From contig CM033392.1 of assembly GCA_019426215.1 (NCBI GenBank), forward strand, positions 36,690,980 to 36,754,979: 64,000 nucleotides of DNA. Reading direction: 5' to 3'. The translations under genes and the position numbers were made by a program. Position 1 is the stretch's first letter; each line of letters opens with the position of its first letter. This DNA comes from Buddleja alternifolia. Lineage: Eukaryota > Streptophyta > Magnoliopsida > Lamiales > Scrophulariaceae. Positions 23,025 to 33,643 of this stretch are shown here, in pieces. Below the pieces are notes generated by a model. The model did not search any database, was not told the origin of the DNA, and was given only the letters and a program-made list of their open reading frames with translations.

Positions 23025-24792
23025 TGTTGTGAATCTTGTATTCATGTGCAGCGAAAATGATAAAAACAGATCCGGATTCATAATTGGATCACTTTTGGGT
23101 TTTAATAACTTATTCATGTAATTCTCGAAAGATAAGCATGAAGATGAAATCTAATTTCATCATTTTTACTAACCTTTTAATTTCGATGAAAGTCTTGATC
23201 TTTCGGGTAGCATCAATTCCAAACTCCTGTTTCTAGATATCACATCGGAACGAGTTTTGAGGAAAAACCCTCCACCTTTAGTCCTGCTATGACCGATGGC
23301 TTCACTAGGGGAGGAGAGAATATCTTTCTTTTCTTTCTTTGCTGTCAAGTCTAATTGTGAGAGTTAGGTTTTGACTAAACCAGTGATACATATATATAAG
23401 GAGTGATGGGCTTGGAATTAACTAATTCCTTGAGCCCATCCAACTCCTCCAAAAACGCCACACACACGTCTATCATCATCCTCATTGGGCTAAGTTGACT
23501 TTCAATTGAGTCTAATTATTAATTAGGTCTAATATATTTTAATGCAATTAAAATATAATACTAATTAATATTCCTCCAAATTAAATAATCTAAGTATTTA
23601 ATAAAAGGATGAGTATAATAAATAAGCCTATTTATTTATTTATTATAATTCATTTATTTCCATTAATCTAATTAATCAAATAAATTAATCTGTTTATAAT
23701 AAATACATCTAATTATTTATTATTAATTTATTTTCATTAATCCAATTAATCAAATAAATTAATTTTCTCATCAAATAGCAAATTACCTATTTTATGTATT
23801 TGACAACGAAAGAACTCTTTGCTCAATTCCTTTTAAACGCGACTCTCTATGTTCGTTTCAATTGGCATTGAGAGAAAACCAACAATGTGAGTGTCACTAA
23901 GCCATTCACGTGGACTCACATCGAAACCCAATTGAAATTAATGGATCAATACGAACCTTTAGGTCACAGATACCATGTGAGTATAAGCCCTTCATTGTAA
24001 CATTCCAATCGAGTGAGAGTCATAGAATATGTCAAACTCACAGAACTCGATGATGAGCTTTAAGGAATCATAGTAAGATGAAATTACTGAACTACCCTTA
24101 TGTACTATACACAAGTTAGTTCTCCTATTTTGGCCAAAGACTTACAATTTCATTTACCTATAACTCATTACTACTTGGGAGAGCGAATCCCCTATTGGCA
24201 ATCATCGAACAATGGCCACTTGTCCTTCTGAACCGGACTTCGAGGTTGATCCCACCAAAGAATGAAATGGATCTAACCACTCTAATAACTCGTTCCGTGT
24301 GACAAGTCCAATCTTCGTGAATCCTTATGTCTAAGGCTCACGCACACTACCACGACCAGTAATTCAATCATTGACTATCCTAGAGTAAATGCCCATGTGA
24401 TTGAATTACAGCGAGCCATGTTCGAATTTGTCAATTCCATTGACATATCTATGACCAAGCTCCCACCATCCAAAGTGACAGCTTGACACTCCTTGTCAAA
24501 GCTTGCGTCACACAAGTCTAGTCTTAATGTCTAATTAAGACTTGTTGACTTGCGAACTTTGGTGTAAGTAAACAAGGAACCAATACTTCTAGTGTCCATC
24601 TCCTCAGACCATTGAGGAGTAGAAGCTCCCTCTTGTTTACCTTGGACTTATTTGTTCAATACTTATATTAATGCCATCAAGATTGATATGAGAAAATATT
24701 ATGCCTTTATTAATGAATAAGAATTTGTACAACATAAAAGTAATGCCCTACTAATCTAATTCCTCCATGGCATGGAGGGCATAATCCTAACA
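23025..24792 (-). mobile_element. 5' LTR of the family C element
   Basis: 1,768 bp, minus orientation: it begins TGTTAGGATTATGCCC (right) and ends GATTCACAACA (left) next to the PBS. A TATATATA stretch near 23391 is the likely promoter. It is followed on the right not by a target duplication but by an inverted scrap of the Sirevirus extra ORF. Confidence 0.85.
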
Positions 24793-25010
24793 CCATCGCC
24801 TGCCTAACTTGTTTCCTTTCTCTTTATTTTTCCGGGCAGCGATATACTTCTCAAAACGGTCTCTGTCACTGTCATAGTCATCAGCGCACAATCTTGAAAG
24901 ATATTCGCTAGCTTCATCTTCCACCCCGGAGTTGATGGGCTTGGGACGCTCAGCAACAACAGGTACTTTTTCCTTCCATAATTTGAGGGTTCATGGGTAT
25001 AGAGCATGTA
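24793..25010 (-). pseudogene. Inverted fragment of the Sirevirus extra ORF
   Basis: On the minus strand this encodes the stretch homologous to the start of the second domain (PKPINSGVEDEASEYLSRL, compare HPNPINQWVEDEAREYLAR in copy 1). It ends ...GRRW exactly where the plus-strand fragment at 25147 picks up (..MDTARWAEEYV). The two were therefore once continuous, and this piece was turned round after family C inserted. Confidence 0.75.
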
Positions 25011-25146
25011 CAATACTTAGATTAATACCATCAATATTGATATGAGTAAAAGCTATGTTTTTATTGATGAATAAGAGTTTGTACAACATAAAAGTAATGC
25101 CCTACTAATCTAGTTCCTCTATGGCATAGATGGCATATTCTTAACA
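25011..25146 (-). mobile_element. Terminal scrap of a family C LTR
   Basis: The last 136 bp of a family C LTR, matching 24656-24792, including GTACAACATAAAAGTAATGC and the terminal TTCTTAACA. It lies between the inverted and the forward pieces of the extra ORF. Confidence 0.8.
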
Positions 25147-27055
25147 AATTGATGATGGATACTGCTAGATGGGCTGAAGAGTATGTGCTGCATTTCTACA
25201 CACATGAAGAATTGGTGCATTATCCATTTCTCTTTGAGTTTGGAGTTCACTACAGACGCCGTGGATTTACTGCATTTTTGCTGGAATGGCGTTGGTAATG
25301 TTAGCGATATACCATACTTCAGACAAGGTGCGGAGCGCTACATTCGTAATCAGCTAGAGCTGGTCATTCAAGGTGGACGCTACGTTTTTCATTCGAGTCA
25401 GAATTTTACTCAGCGCATTGAACTTGATTTGAATGAGGATGCATCTACAAGCAAACGAGATGCACTCCTGAGGCCAAGTGAAGCGCACATGCGTTTGAAT
25501 TATGAGAATGAGGAAGATCATCATATAGGTATAGTTGTTTTGGACAATGCTCAAGCTTTGGATATCACGTTCAATGACCTTTTTAGTCTAGACGCTTTCA
25601 GAGCCTACTCTGTTCTTCTAAGTCTTTTCTGTGAGTAGAATATTAGAGTGGCCAAAATCAGATCTTTAATTCGGCCAGTGGACCAAGACGCTGCTCAGGC
25701 CTTATGCCTTTCTTGATGGACTATTTCAACTCTTATATTTCTGGAGTGACTCTGCCGGAGAACGTTGATCTAGCATTAAGTATTGAAAAGTGCGAAGACG
25801 CTATATGCTTCATCCCGCAAACTCACATGCTCAATCCAAGGCATGTATTAGAGGTGATTGGCCCAATCTGGGTCATCCATGTTCTAAGACCTTCTTCTGT
25901 GGAAATCACAGAAGTTCAAGTGGAAGAGACTCCAACCGCTGAAGACGCTCAAATGCCAGATGCTGCAAGAGCTTTAGTGGAAGAGGTCCCATTTCAAATC
26001 CAAGTTACGCACATTGATGTTGCAACTCAATCTTTGAATCAAGCGATTCAGAAAGTCAATGAGGATCCTGAGGAACTGTTTCTCAGAGACAAATCCAAAG
26101 GCAAAACCGCAGTTTCAAGCTCTTATGGATTTATTCCATCTCCTGAGCATTCCTCCTCCTCCTATTCCGATTCTGATAGTGATCAAGAAGCAAGAGACTT
26201 CAGAAAAGTAGTGAGGAACTCACTTGAAAACATTGAAGGTTCCTGTTCTAAGATGATTGCAAATGATAAGCGTCACATCAAGTTCGTCTTGGATACAAGA
26301 AGTTGAGATATAGCCAATTCAGTGACCAAGAGTACTGCAACCATACTTGACCGTATGGTTCCATCAATCGAAGGTTGTTCTGCTGCTTTCAATCAATCAC
26401 TTGCTCAGAATGCCTCAGCCAATATAAAGCGACACAATCAATCCAATTCCGTCGGCAAGTCTATCGCTGAACAAGTTGCTCTTCTTGTGGAAGAAGTGAA
26501 GTTATTACGGCAAGATATGGCAGAAATCAAGAACTTCCTTGATGATGTTAAGAAGGGGGAAAAAGGAAAAGGGCCATCCAAGAGCGCTTAGAGCTCTGAA
26601 GACAGTCGCTGGGAAGAACTTTAAAATGCTATTTCATCCATCCAGCAGGCCATCCTCAAGAAATGAAAACCATGTTTCTATAAAGGTTTTCGAATCCCTG
26701 ATTTCTCTGTACAACTTCTTCAAGAACTCGGTATTTCACCTTTCGCTGTATTTGTTTCGCCTTACTCTAATCCTCGTCAAGCTCCAGTCCCTAGAACTTA
26801 CTAGATTTTTGAAAAATTGTTATGTGAATTGGTAGTTGATCCTACTCTCTGGAACATGCGTCTCTACAACTTTGAAGAATTGGCTGAAAGGATGGGAGAA
26901 AAACAATTTTCCAATGAGACCCATAGAAGGATGACGGAAGCCAAGGATAGATTAAGGAAGTTTTCTTAAAGGATCATAGTCAAAAGGATGCTAGCAAACC
27001 TAAGCCTCCTTCCAACAAAAGAAAGTGCAAGACCTTTGTGTGTTTTTTGTTTTAT
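25147..27055 (+). pseudogene. Sirevirus extra ORF, copy 2, C-terminal part
   Basis: It begins in the second domain (ARWAEEYVLHFYTHEELVHYP then FEFGVHYRRRGF), continues with the segment around NPRHVLEVIGPIWV, the serine/acid stretch (SSSSYSDSDSDQEARDF), and the coiled coil (EQVALLVEEVKLLRQDMAE). It then differs in the tail from copy 1, ending near WNMRLYNFEELAERMG. Frameshifts or stops occur near 25300, 25637, 25700, 26306 and 26590. Its 5' part was displaced by the family C insertion. A PPT and 3' LTR follow in order, so it belongs to a once normal Sirevirus. Confidence 0.82.
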
Positions 27056-27234
27056 TTTACTCATTGTACTTATTTGCCTTTGTCTGAATGAATGAGTATT
27101 GCTGAAACATCTTGTTTCTCACTATATGTACTAACTTATAGCTAACTTCTCTAACTTTTTAAACGCTAACTTTATATAATCTTTGTCATTTTCTAGCTCT
27201 AGGACTATAAAAGAGTTAAGGTCTCGACATCATC

Positions 27235-27248
27235 AAAAAGGGGGAAAT
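27235..27248 (+). promoter_or_regulatory. Polypurine tract
   Basis: AAAAAGGGGGAAAT directly before the LTR start TGTTAGGAAATTTCATG; identical to the tract at 9193-9206. Confidence 0.88.
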
Positions 27249-27801
27249 TGTTAGGAAATTTCATGTTAGATGTATTGATGATGACAAGATAAGTTTCATG
27301 TTAGACCCCAAATATTATGTAAGTTTATCTTTATTAGAATATGTTTAAGCATTTAACAAAGTTATCGAGTTGTAACTTTTTAGATTAGGCTTGTAATTTT
27401 TATCTTTGTAGATTTTAGACTAAGTATTGAATACTAAGTCGCTGATAGTATTCTAGGTGAGTCTGTCATAGATGAAGTTGAAGATCAGCATCTAAAGTCA
27501 AGCGAAGATGAAGATTTTGCCTTAAGCAACAGTCAAACGCTAATGACATTTCAGGAGCTATGAATCAGCGTTCAAAGACATCAAGCAATCAAATGATCAG
27601 ATTCACCTGAAATAAATTTCGAAGTCATTAAGGACTTAAATATAATTTTAACGGGTATTTATTTCCAACGGGAAATAAATTCAAACGTATTAAATGCCTG
27701 ATAAGAGAATTAAATGTGAGAAGGACGAATTGCATATAGAACAAGCCGCCCTATTGGCTAAGATTGTCAGAGTTTCAGAATTCAAACTTGCCACATCTAA
27801 T

Positions 27802-30038
27802 TGTTGGATTGGGTAATCCCCGGGGTAGGTTAGAAAAATGGAATTTAAAAATTTACAACTACCCCGAAACAGGATTACAATGGCTAATTTAATCAAGCTA
27901 ATTAAAATGAGAAAACGGTACTACGCAAAATACCTTTCGCGCTTTTTCCCTCATATAAGTTTCTGATTTTTTCAACTCGAACAAATACTCCCTTGATAGA
28001 TTCTTCAGAAAACCGTCGGCCCCCTTTGAAAAATCCAAGCTTCGATTTGTTCTTTGTATCTTCAAGCGATCCAATCGTCTGACCTCTAAGATGTATCCAC
28101 ACCTAAGTATAATTCCCAATAATTATATATGTGGTGCTAGCTTATATAATTAATTTAGATCTAATCTAAGCTTATAAATGAAGGTAGGAATATATGTGAA
28201 AGGTTAATCTCAACACATGAGCAAAATCTTGTCAAGAAATAATAGGTGAGAGGCGAGTTTACTTGAGAAAATAAAAGACAAAATTTTCTTTCTTTTTCTC
28301 TTAGGGGTGGACAAAAATATTAGGTATAATAATGTGTGGTGTTTTTCTTAACACACATATTTAGAGAGAGACTCCTAGGTTTATTTTGATTGGAAGTCAA
28401 AAAGAAATAAAATCTCCAAGATTTGACTTTCATCTATTCCTAATCAAACTCCATTAAGGAGTTTCCTAAAAATAAGGAACTTAGCTTGCAAGCTAACTTG
28501 TTCCCTTTTTTTCTCTCCTAAACTCTTTTCTTGATTCCAACTTGATCAAGACTTGGTGAGGAATTAAATCCTCACCCTTATACACGTCTTCCACCTGCCC
28601 CCTCTTACTCTTGGAGTCCAAAAATTTATCCAACGTGATTTAATTTTTGACTCCTTATTTAATTAAATAGTCAAACCATTTAATTAAATATTCCATAATA
28701 ATTAAAGTCCAACCTTAATTATTATTACCCAATTACTTCTTCAATTCTATTTAATTTTTGAATTCCTCTACTAATTAAATAAAACCTTTGGACTTTACTT
28801 AGTCCATCAATTAAATAATCTTACTTGATTAATTAAATAGTCTAATTAATTGATCTCTAACCAATTAATTAATATTCCTCTTTAGGTAAGTCCTAGACTT
28901 TCCTAATTTCACCTCAATTTCCAAAGTTGATTAATCATATCTTTTAAGCAGGAACCTCAGGAGTAAATGTGTGACCCCTTAGGCTCGTTTATGTTCTAGT
29001 AGTAAGTACACTTTCCAAAAGTGTCATTGTACCTTTGTGTATTTAGAAAGTACTAGATTAAATCTTCCTTGATTTAATCAGACCATGTATTATCCACTAT
29101 AATATCATGGTACCTACAAATCGAGGTTACTGTCTAGCAACGGGCCCCAAAGACCTAGACACAAACAATGTCAAGATACTCAACCTATCATAACCACGAT
29201 CTTCGCATAAGAAAAATCCCTCCATCAAATTTCCCGGATTGGTATCTTGAGTAATGGCTTAGTCGAAACTCTTACGACCCAATCTCTATGTCTCCTTCAT
29301 TGCATGATATCGATTCATGCAATCCAAATGAGGAAACACTCCACCTCTTTGGATTGCCATACTTTGGCCAAAGATTCCTTGAATAGATTCAATAAGCAAA
29401 ACATAGGAAATGTTTGATTTGCTAAATCAGTGATGGATCCCATCTTGGTCTCTCATGTACCTTGACACATAATCATACTATACCCAAGATATCCCATATG
29501 ACGACTCGCGATGGAATCATGAGATAAGTCAAAGTATAATCGACTATGCTCACAGTGACAACGGAACGTCAAGTCTATAAGCATTACTCTTATGCCTACG
29601 TGATTATAGGAAATTCCATATTCGATAACCATTTTAGGAATTTCTTGGCGGGGTTGTTTAGTTCACTCATTATCCAAATGAGAACCCTCGTGTACACCTA
29701 TGCCCATGAAACAAGGCACGTTCTCTAAGAACTATGTACACAAGCAAGTCTTTTTGGACTTTGTCAATATCCCTTATCTTGACAGACCCATCATTGACTT
29801 TGAACCTTTTAAGAATTTCGACCTTGGAGACATATTCCATCATCGTCATTCTCGATGTCCGGTGATGTCCCATAGTCATGTGTGATTCAATGGACTTCAT
29901 TCTAAGCATATAATAACAATTTAAGAACAAATAATGCCATAATATAATTGACTTTATTCATAAGAAAAGAATGTCTCATAGAGTTTATTACACAGTAAAT
30001 GGCGCCCAAAATTGGCGCGCCGGGCATTCATTCTATCA
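27802..30038 (-). mobile_element. Solo LTR of family B with perfect target duplication
   Basis: 2,237 bp from TGTTGGATTGGG to CATTCTATCA on the plus strand. The flanks are CTAAT at 27797-27801 and at 30039-30043. The orientation is minus, because the copy at 14904 has its PBS on the left. It defines the full family B LTR, including the right part (GGCGCGCCGGGCATTC) that recurs at 39032-39312 and 60493-61564. Open frames in it, such as the one on the minus strand at 29670-29930, recur only as parts of this LTR and are not taken as genes. Confidence 0.92.
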
Positions 30039-30135
30039 CTAATCAGTGCAGCAGAATTTCAGGAATGTCAGGAAAAAGGACTATTCACTCGCTACGTAAG
30101 AACAAAAGGACTATTCACAAATCCCAAGAAATCTC

Positions 30136-30143
30136 TATAAATA
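30136..30143 (+). promoter_or_regulatory. TATA box of A1 LTR
   Basis: TATAAATA in CTCTATAAATAGTACC. Confidence 0.6.
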
Positions 30144-30899
30144 GTACCCTTCAGCAAACCCTAAAACACACAGAAGTAGGTCAAAACTCTGCTGAAATAC
30201 TCTCAAGAAAAGCTTATGAACTCTATAGCCAAAAATCCTTCAAGCTTTTCAAACATTCCAAAGACAGTCACTGATATCTCAAACCTTTTCATAGAACAAC
30301 CCTACAATATTATTGAGATATCCCAAGTTGTTTGAACTTTTCAAAATCAAACAAACCTTGTGACGAAACCCTCAACCTCTTTCATCTGTGTGGGAAAGTT
30401 GTTGATATTTGCAAGCAACATTTCTGTGTGAAAGATGTTTGTTGAAGAAGATCTTGAGTGCAGCTAAAGTCTGTGTGATCAAGGAGCTCAAGATCGTCTT
30501 CATTTCATTCACCATTTATAGAAATCCTCTGTGTGAAAATTTTGATAATCATTTAGTGAATTCCCTTCGAGTGAAAAGGAGAAAAAGAACGTAGCTGGGA
30601 TTACATCACCCAGTGAACCTTTCAAGTCTTGTGTCATTTATTTTTGCTGTTTTATTGCTTTACTCTATCATTTGCATTATATCTTAAAAGGCTTTAAAAA
30701 CATTTAAGCGACTAATTGGCTAAAACGAACGCTAAGCATTAAAATCATTTCCGTTGTGCTAACCCTGATTAAGCAATCTAAGCATTACCCTACTTTGGTA
30801 ACTGCTCAAATCACTAAATCTAAGTTATCTATTCTTTAGCGCTTGATCTAGTGCTTTGTTTTCAAAGCATTAAAAATCTTTAAGGTAATACGAAATTTT

Positions 30900-30919
30900 T
30901 GAAGTCGAAAAAGACTTCA
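30900..30919 (+). other. Conserved hairpin in LTR U5 region
   Basis: TGAAGTC, a six-base loop GAAAAA, then GACTTCA, followed by GGGTCTATTCAA and a poly-C run. The same seven-pair stem is at 10642-10663, 56308-56327 and (minus) 59415-59434; in the diverged LTR at 31307-31326 the closing C-G pair is a T-A pair. Confidence 0.65.
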
Positions 30920-30979
30920 GGGTCTATTCAACCCCCCCCCCCCCTTCTAGACCATTTCGTATGCAACTTAGGACCACCA

Positions 30980-31385
30980 CTTTCAATCTTTATGTCTCTT
31001 ACTTTCTCGTTTATTTACTCTCATTTATCTCACATCATTGCATAAATTGATAAGTAAATACGTTGACGCTTAATTTTAAGCTAAAGTAACTAAGTAACAA
31101 TCTGAGACGCTCAGCCTTTCGAAAGAAGACTCAAAATATTTTCGCTGTGCTAACACTGATTAAAGAGTTGAACACTATACCTCGATCTGGTTAAGTATTC
31201 AAATCTTTAGTCTAAGTTATTTTTATAAAACTGTCTTCAAGTAGACTCTCACTTAAGCGTATTGTCCTTTAAATGTCCAAAACAATTTGAGTAATACGAA
31301 ATTTTTTGAAGTTGAAGAAAACTTCAGGGTCTATTCAACCCTCTCTCTTTTTTAGACCCTTTTCGTATGCCACTTGGGACCAACA
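30980..31385 (+). mobile_element. Tail of a diverged Sirevirus 5' LTR (A')
   Basis: It is alignable to the last 400 bp of A1 (GCTGTGCTAACACTGATTAA, then the hairpin, then TATGCCACTTGGGACCAACA) but clearly diverged. The PBS follows two bases later, so it is the 5' LTR of the right-hand plus-strand Sirevirus. The A1 element at its left inserted into it; the next bases CTTTC (30980-30984) would be one target duplication. Confidence 0.8.
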
Positions 31386-31387
31386 AG

Positions 31388-31399
31388 TGGTATTAGAGC
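31388..31399 (+). promoter_or_regulatory. Primer-binding site, left copy
   Basis: TGGTATTAGAGC two bases after the LTR end CCAACA; complementary to the 3' end of initiator tRNA-Met. Confidence 0.88.
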
Positions 31400-31418
31400 T
31401 GTTGAACTAGAAACCTTA

Positions 31419-31686
31419 GGCTTTGTTTGTTTGTGTTTTCAAAACATTTTTTCCATTTTCATTTTCATTTGAGAATAAAAATACACACTTTATACTGTTT
31501 TTAACTGAAAATATTCTCATTTTTATGTTCCCAATAAATTTCAATCATTTCTTTAAAATTACATTTCACATCACTCATCTCACAATCTCTTTTTATCACT
31601 TTTCTCTCATCTCCTTTTAATTTTTTAAACCTTTCTCTCTCCTTCCCTTAAATTTTTAAATCCAACACTATTCATCTAATCATTAT
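31419..31686 (+). mobile_element. Tourist-like MITE, truncated copy
   Basis: It is identical in its start to the complete MITE at 40692-41104 and is cut after 268 bp where the minus-strand Sirevirus LTR begins. TTA precedes it (31416-31418). Confidence 0.8.
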
Positions 31687-33456
31687 TGTTGGTCCCAAGT
31701 GGTATACGAAAGGGTCTAAAAGGGGGGGGGGGTGTTGAATAGACCCTGAAGGCTTTTTCGACTTCTTAAAAGTTCGTATCACTTTGAAGTATTTGAACGC
31801 TTGACAAGTTTAAGCGCTGGATGTGGCGCTTGAGAAACGTTAACTTAGACTCGGTGATTTCAACGCTTACCAAAGTAGGACAGAGTTTAGTCACTAAATC
31901 AGAGTTAGCACAGCGGAAGTATTTTATAGCTTAGCGTTCAGTTAGTTAATCGAAAGTAGTCGCTTAGTTGTTTTAAAACTTTATCAGAATGTATGCAATA
32001 TGAATAGTAAAGCAGTAAAACAATGAATGCTTAAAGAGGTAAATGACACAAGATATTTGTAAGGTTCACTGGGTGATGTAATCCCAGCTACGTCCTTCTT
32101 CTCCTTTTATCAGGGAGGTTTTCCACTATGATGATTATCGAAGAGTCACACAGAGACTTCTACAAGATAGAGGGAGATTGGATATGATCTTGGAACTCCT
32201 TGGTCACACAGATTTCAGCTCCACTAAAGACCTTCTATCCCCTTGCTTCTTTCACTCAGAAATGGTGCAAGTTACTCTTGATCTCGGAACTCCTTGGTCA
32301 CACAGATTTCAGCTCCAATAGAGATCAACTTCAACAAGCTTCTTTTACACAAAAATATTGCTTGCAAGTCAACCAGCTTTCTCACTCAGATGAAAGGTGT
32401 TGATGGTTTTGGTCACGGATTTGTTTGTTTTTGGAAAGTTCAAACAACTTGGGGATATCTCAATGGTAGTGTATGTTCTTCTTAAAAAGAGATTTGAGAT
32501 ATGGGTGACTGTCTCTGGAATATTTGTGAAAAGCTTATATGGATATTTGGCTATGATTTTTAGTAAGCTTTTCCTTCAACAAAGTAGGTTTTTTTTTTTT
32601 TGCTTTTTTGTGTATCTCTTTACTTGTTTGTTGAAAGAGCTATTTATAAGGTATTGGTGGTTTTTGTCCGTTTGACACGGTTGGAGTCTCGTTTCCCCAA
32701 ACATTCCTTGAGTTCAGACATTTCTAACTTTGGGTATACTTAATTAGTTAGGCATGTTCTTGGTTTCATAACTTCTGACAGTTTCGGTCAAAAGAATGGC
32801 TTACCCATACGTTATAGTGCTTATATTTTAATAGCACTTATCTGACTTTTAATGCATCTTGTCTTATTTCCGTTGGAAATAATTCGTCCGTTTGATTCAT
32901 GCATTTTTAAGTCTTTGGATAGTTTTGGGTTTGAGTTTTCAGGTTACGTTCTTTGTAGGTTGTGTTGGTTTAACCTTTTGGACGCTTGCTGAAGAGAATA
33001 GTTATTCTCGTGTATTGGACAGACGCTTGGACTGATCCTGAGTTTCTTCTCTTTATTTCAGACGCTTACTCTTCAATCTTGTCTTGATGGTCTCACTGAG
33101 AATTCCGTCATTTCACTTGATGTTGAGTATTCGGCCTGAGTTATCCATTCGTAGTTTGAGCACTGGGATAATCCCTAAAGCGTTTGACGGACGCTTCAAG
33201 ATATCTTTATCTATCGTAGCTTCAGACGCTTGATCTTCACCTTCATCACTTGGTAGACTCACCCAGAATTCTCCTAAGTGATTTAGTGTCACATACTTAG
33301 TCTAAAGAATTCTACAAAGATAAATACTATAAGCCTAAGATAAATAAGCTTTCAGGTACTTATACATAACATTTTATGAAAGCTTTTACACTTTTCGGGG
33401 TCTAACAGGAAGTCCTATTTGTCATCATCAAAACATCTAATATGAAATTCCTAACA
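31687..33456 (-). mobile_element. 3' LTR of a minus-strand Sirevirus, subtype A2
   Basis: 1,770 bp between TGTTGGTCCCAAG (left) and ATGAAATTCCTAACA (right), next to a reverse PPT. A TATA box lies at 32641-32648. It is inserted in the MITE; ATTAT (31682-31686) would be one target copy, but the other end of the element is truncated so the partner is missing. Confidence 0.9.
32641..32648 (-). promoter_or_regulatory. TATA box of A2 LTR
   Basis: TATAAATA on the minus strand, at the same position as 11935-11942. Confidence 0.55.
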
Positions 33457-33470
33457 ATTTCCCCCTTTTT
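33457..33470 (-). promoter_or_regulatory. Polypurine tract
   Basis: AAAAAGGGGGAAAT on the minus strand, immediately before the 3' LTR. Confidence 0.88.
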
Positions 33471-33643
33471 GATGATGGCAATACTTATTTAGTTCAAGCG
33501 TTAGATACCTAAAGTGAAGGTTAGCGTACGTTAGTAAGTTAGTTTGAGCTTTAACGAGATGTTTCAGCTGTAAAATGCATTTTATATATATATTTCATAG
33601 TACAGGCATTTTACAACTAAAAAGAGAGAAGCACAAGTAAAAA

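Larger units (their letters stand above)
27249..30979 (+). mobile_element. Sirevirus A1 3' LTR, split by a solo family B LTR
   Basis: The LTR is 27249-27801 plus 30044-30979, about 1,489 bp without the insert, close to the other A1 LTRs. It has a TATA box at 30136-30143, a perfect hairpin at 30900-30919, and a run of 14 C. It ends CTTAGGACCACCA and lies inside another, more diverged family A LTR whose tail continues at 30980. Confidence 0.87.
29758..31686 (+). repeat. 1.93-kb direct duplication, left copy
   Basis: This stretch repeats at 39032-40959 with an offset of 9,274 bp (9,273 after one indel). Differences are scattered single bases and poly-C length; by eye about 99% identical. It holds the end of the B solo LTR, the second half of the A1 LTR, the A' LTR tail, the PBS and the first 268 bp of the MITE. 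Confidence 0.9.

Noticed and set aside
29546..29930. Short open frames on both strands in family B LTR, repeated near 39007 and 61178
   Set aside because: They recur only because the LTR recurs, overlap on opposite strands, and have no coding motif.
31423..31620. Phe/Ile-rich open frame at 31423 and its twin at 40696
   Set aside because: It lies inside the T-rich MITE; composition, not a gene.
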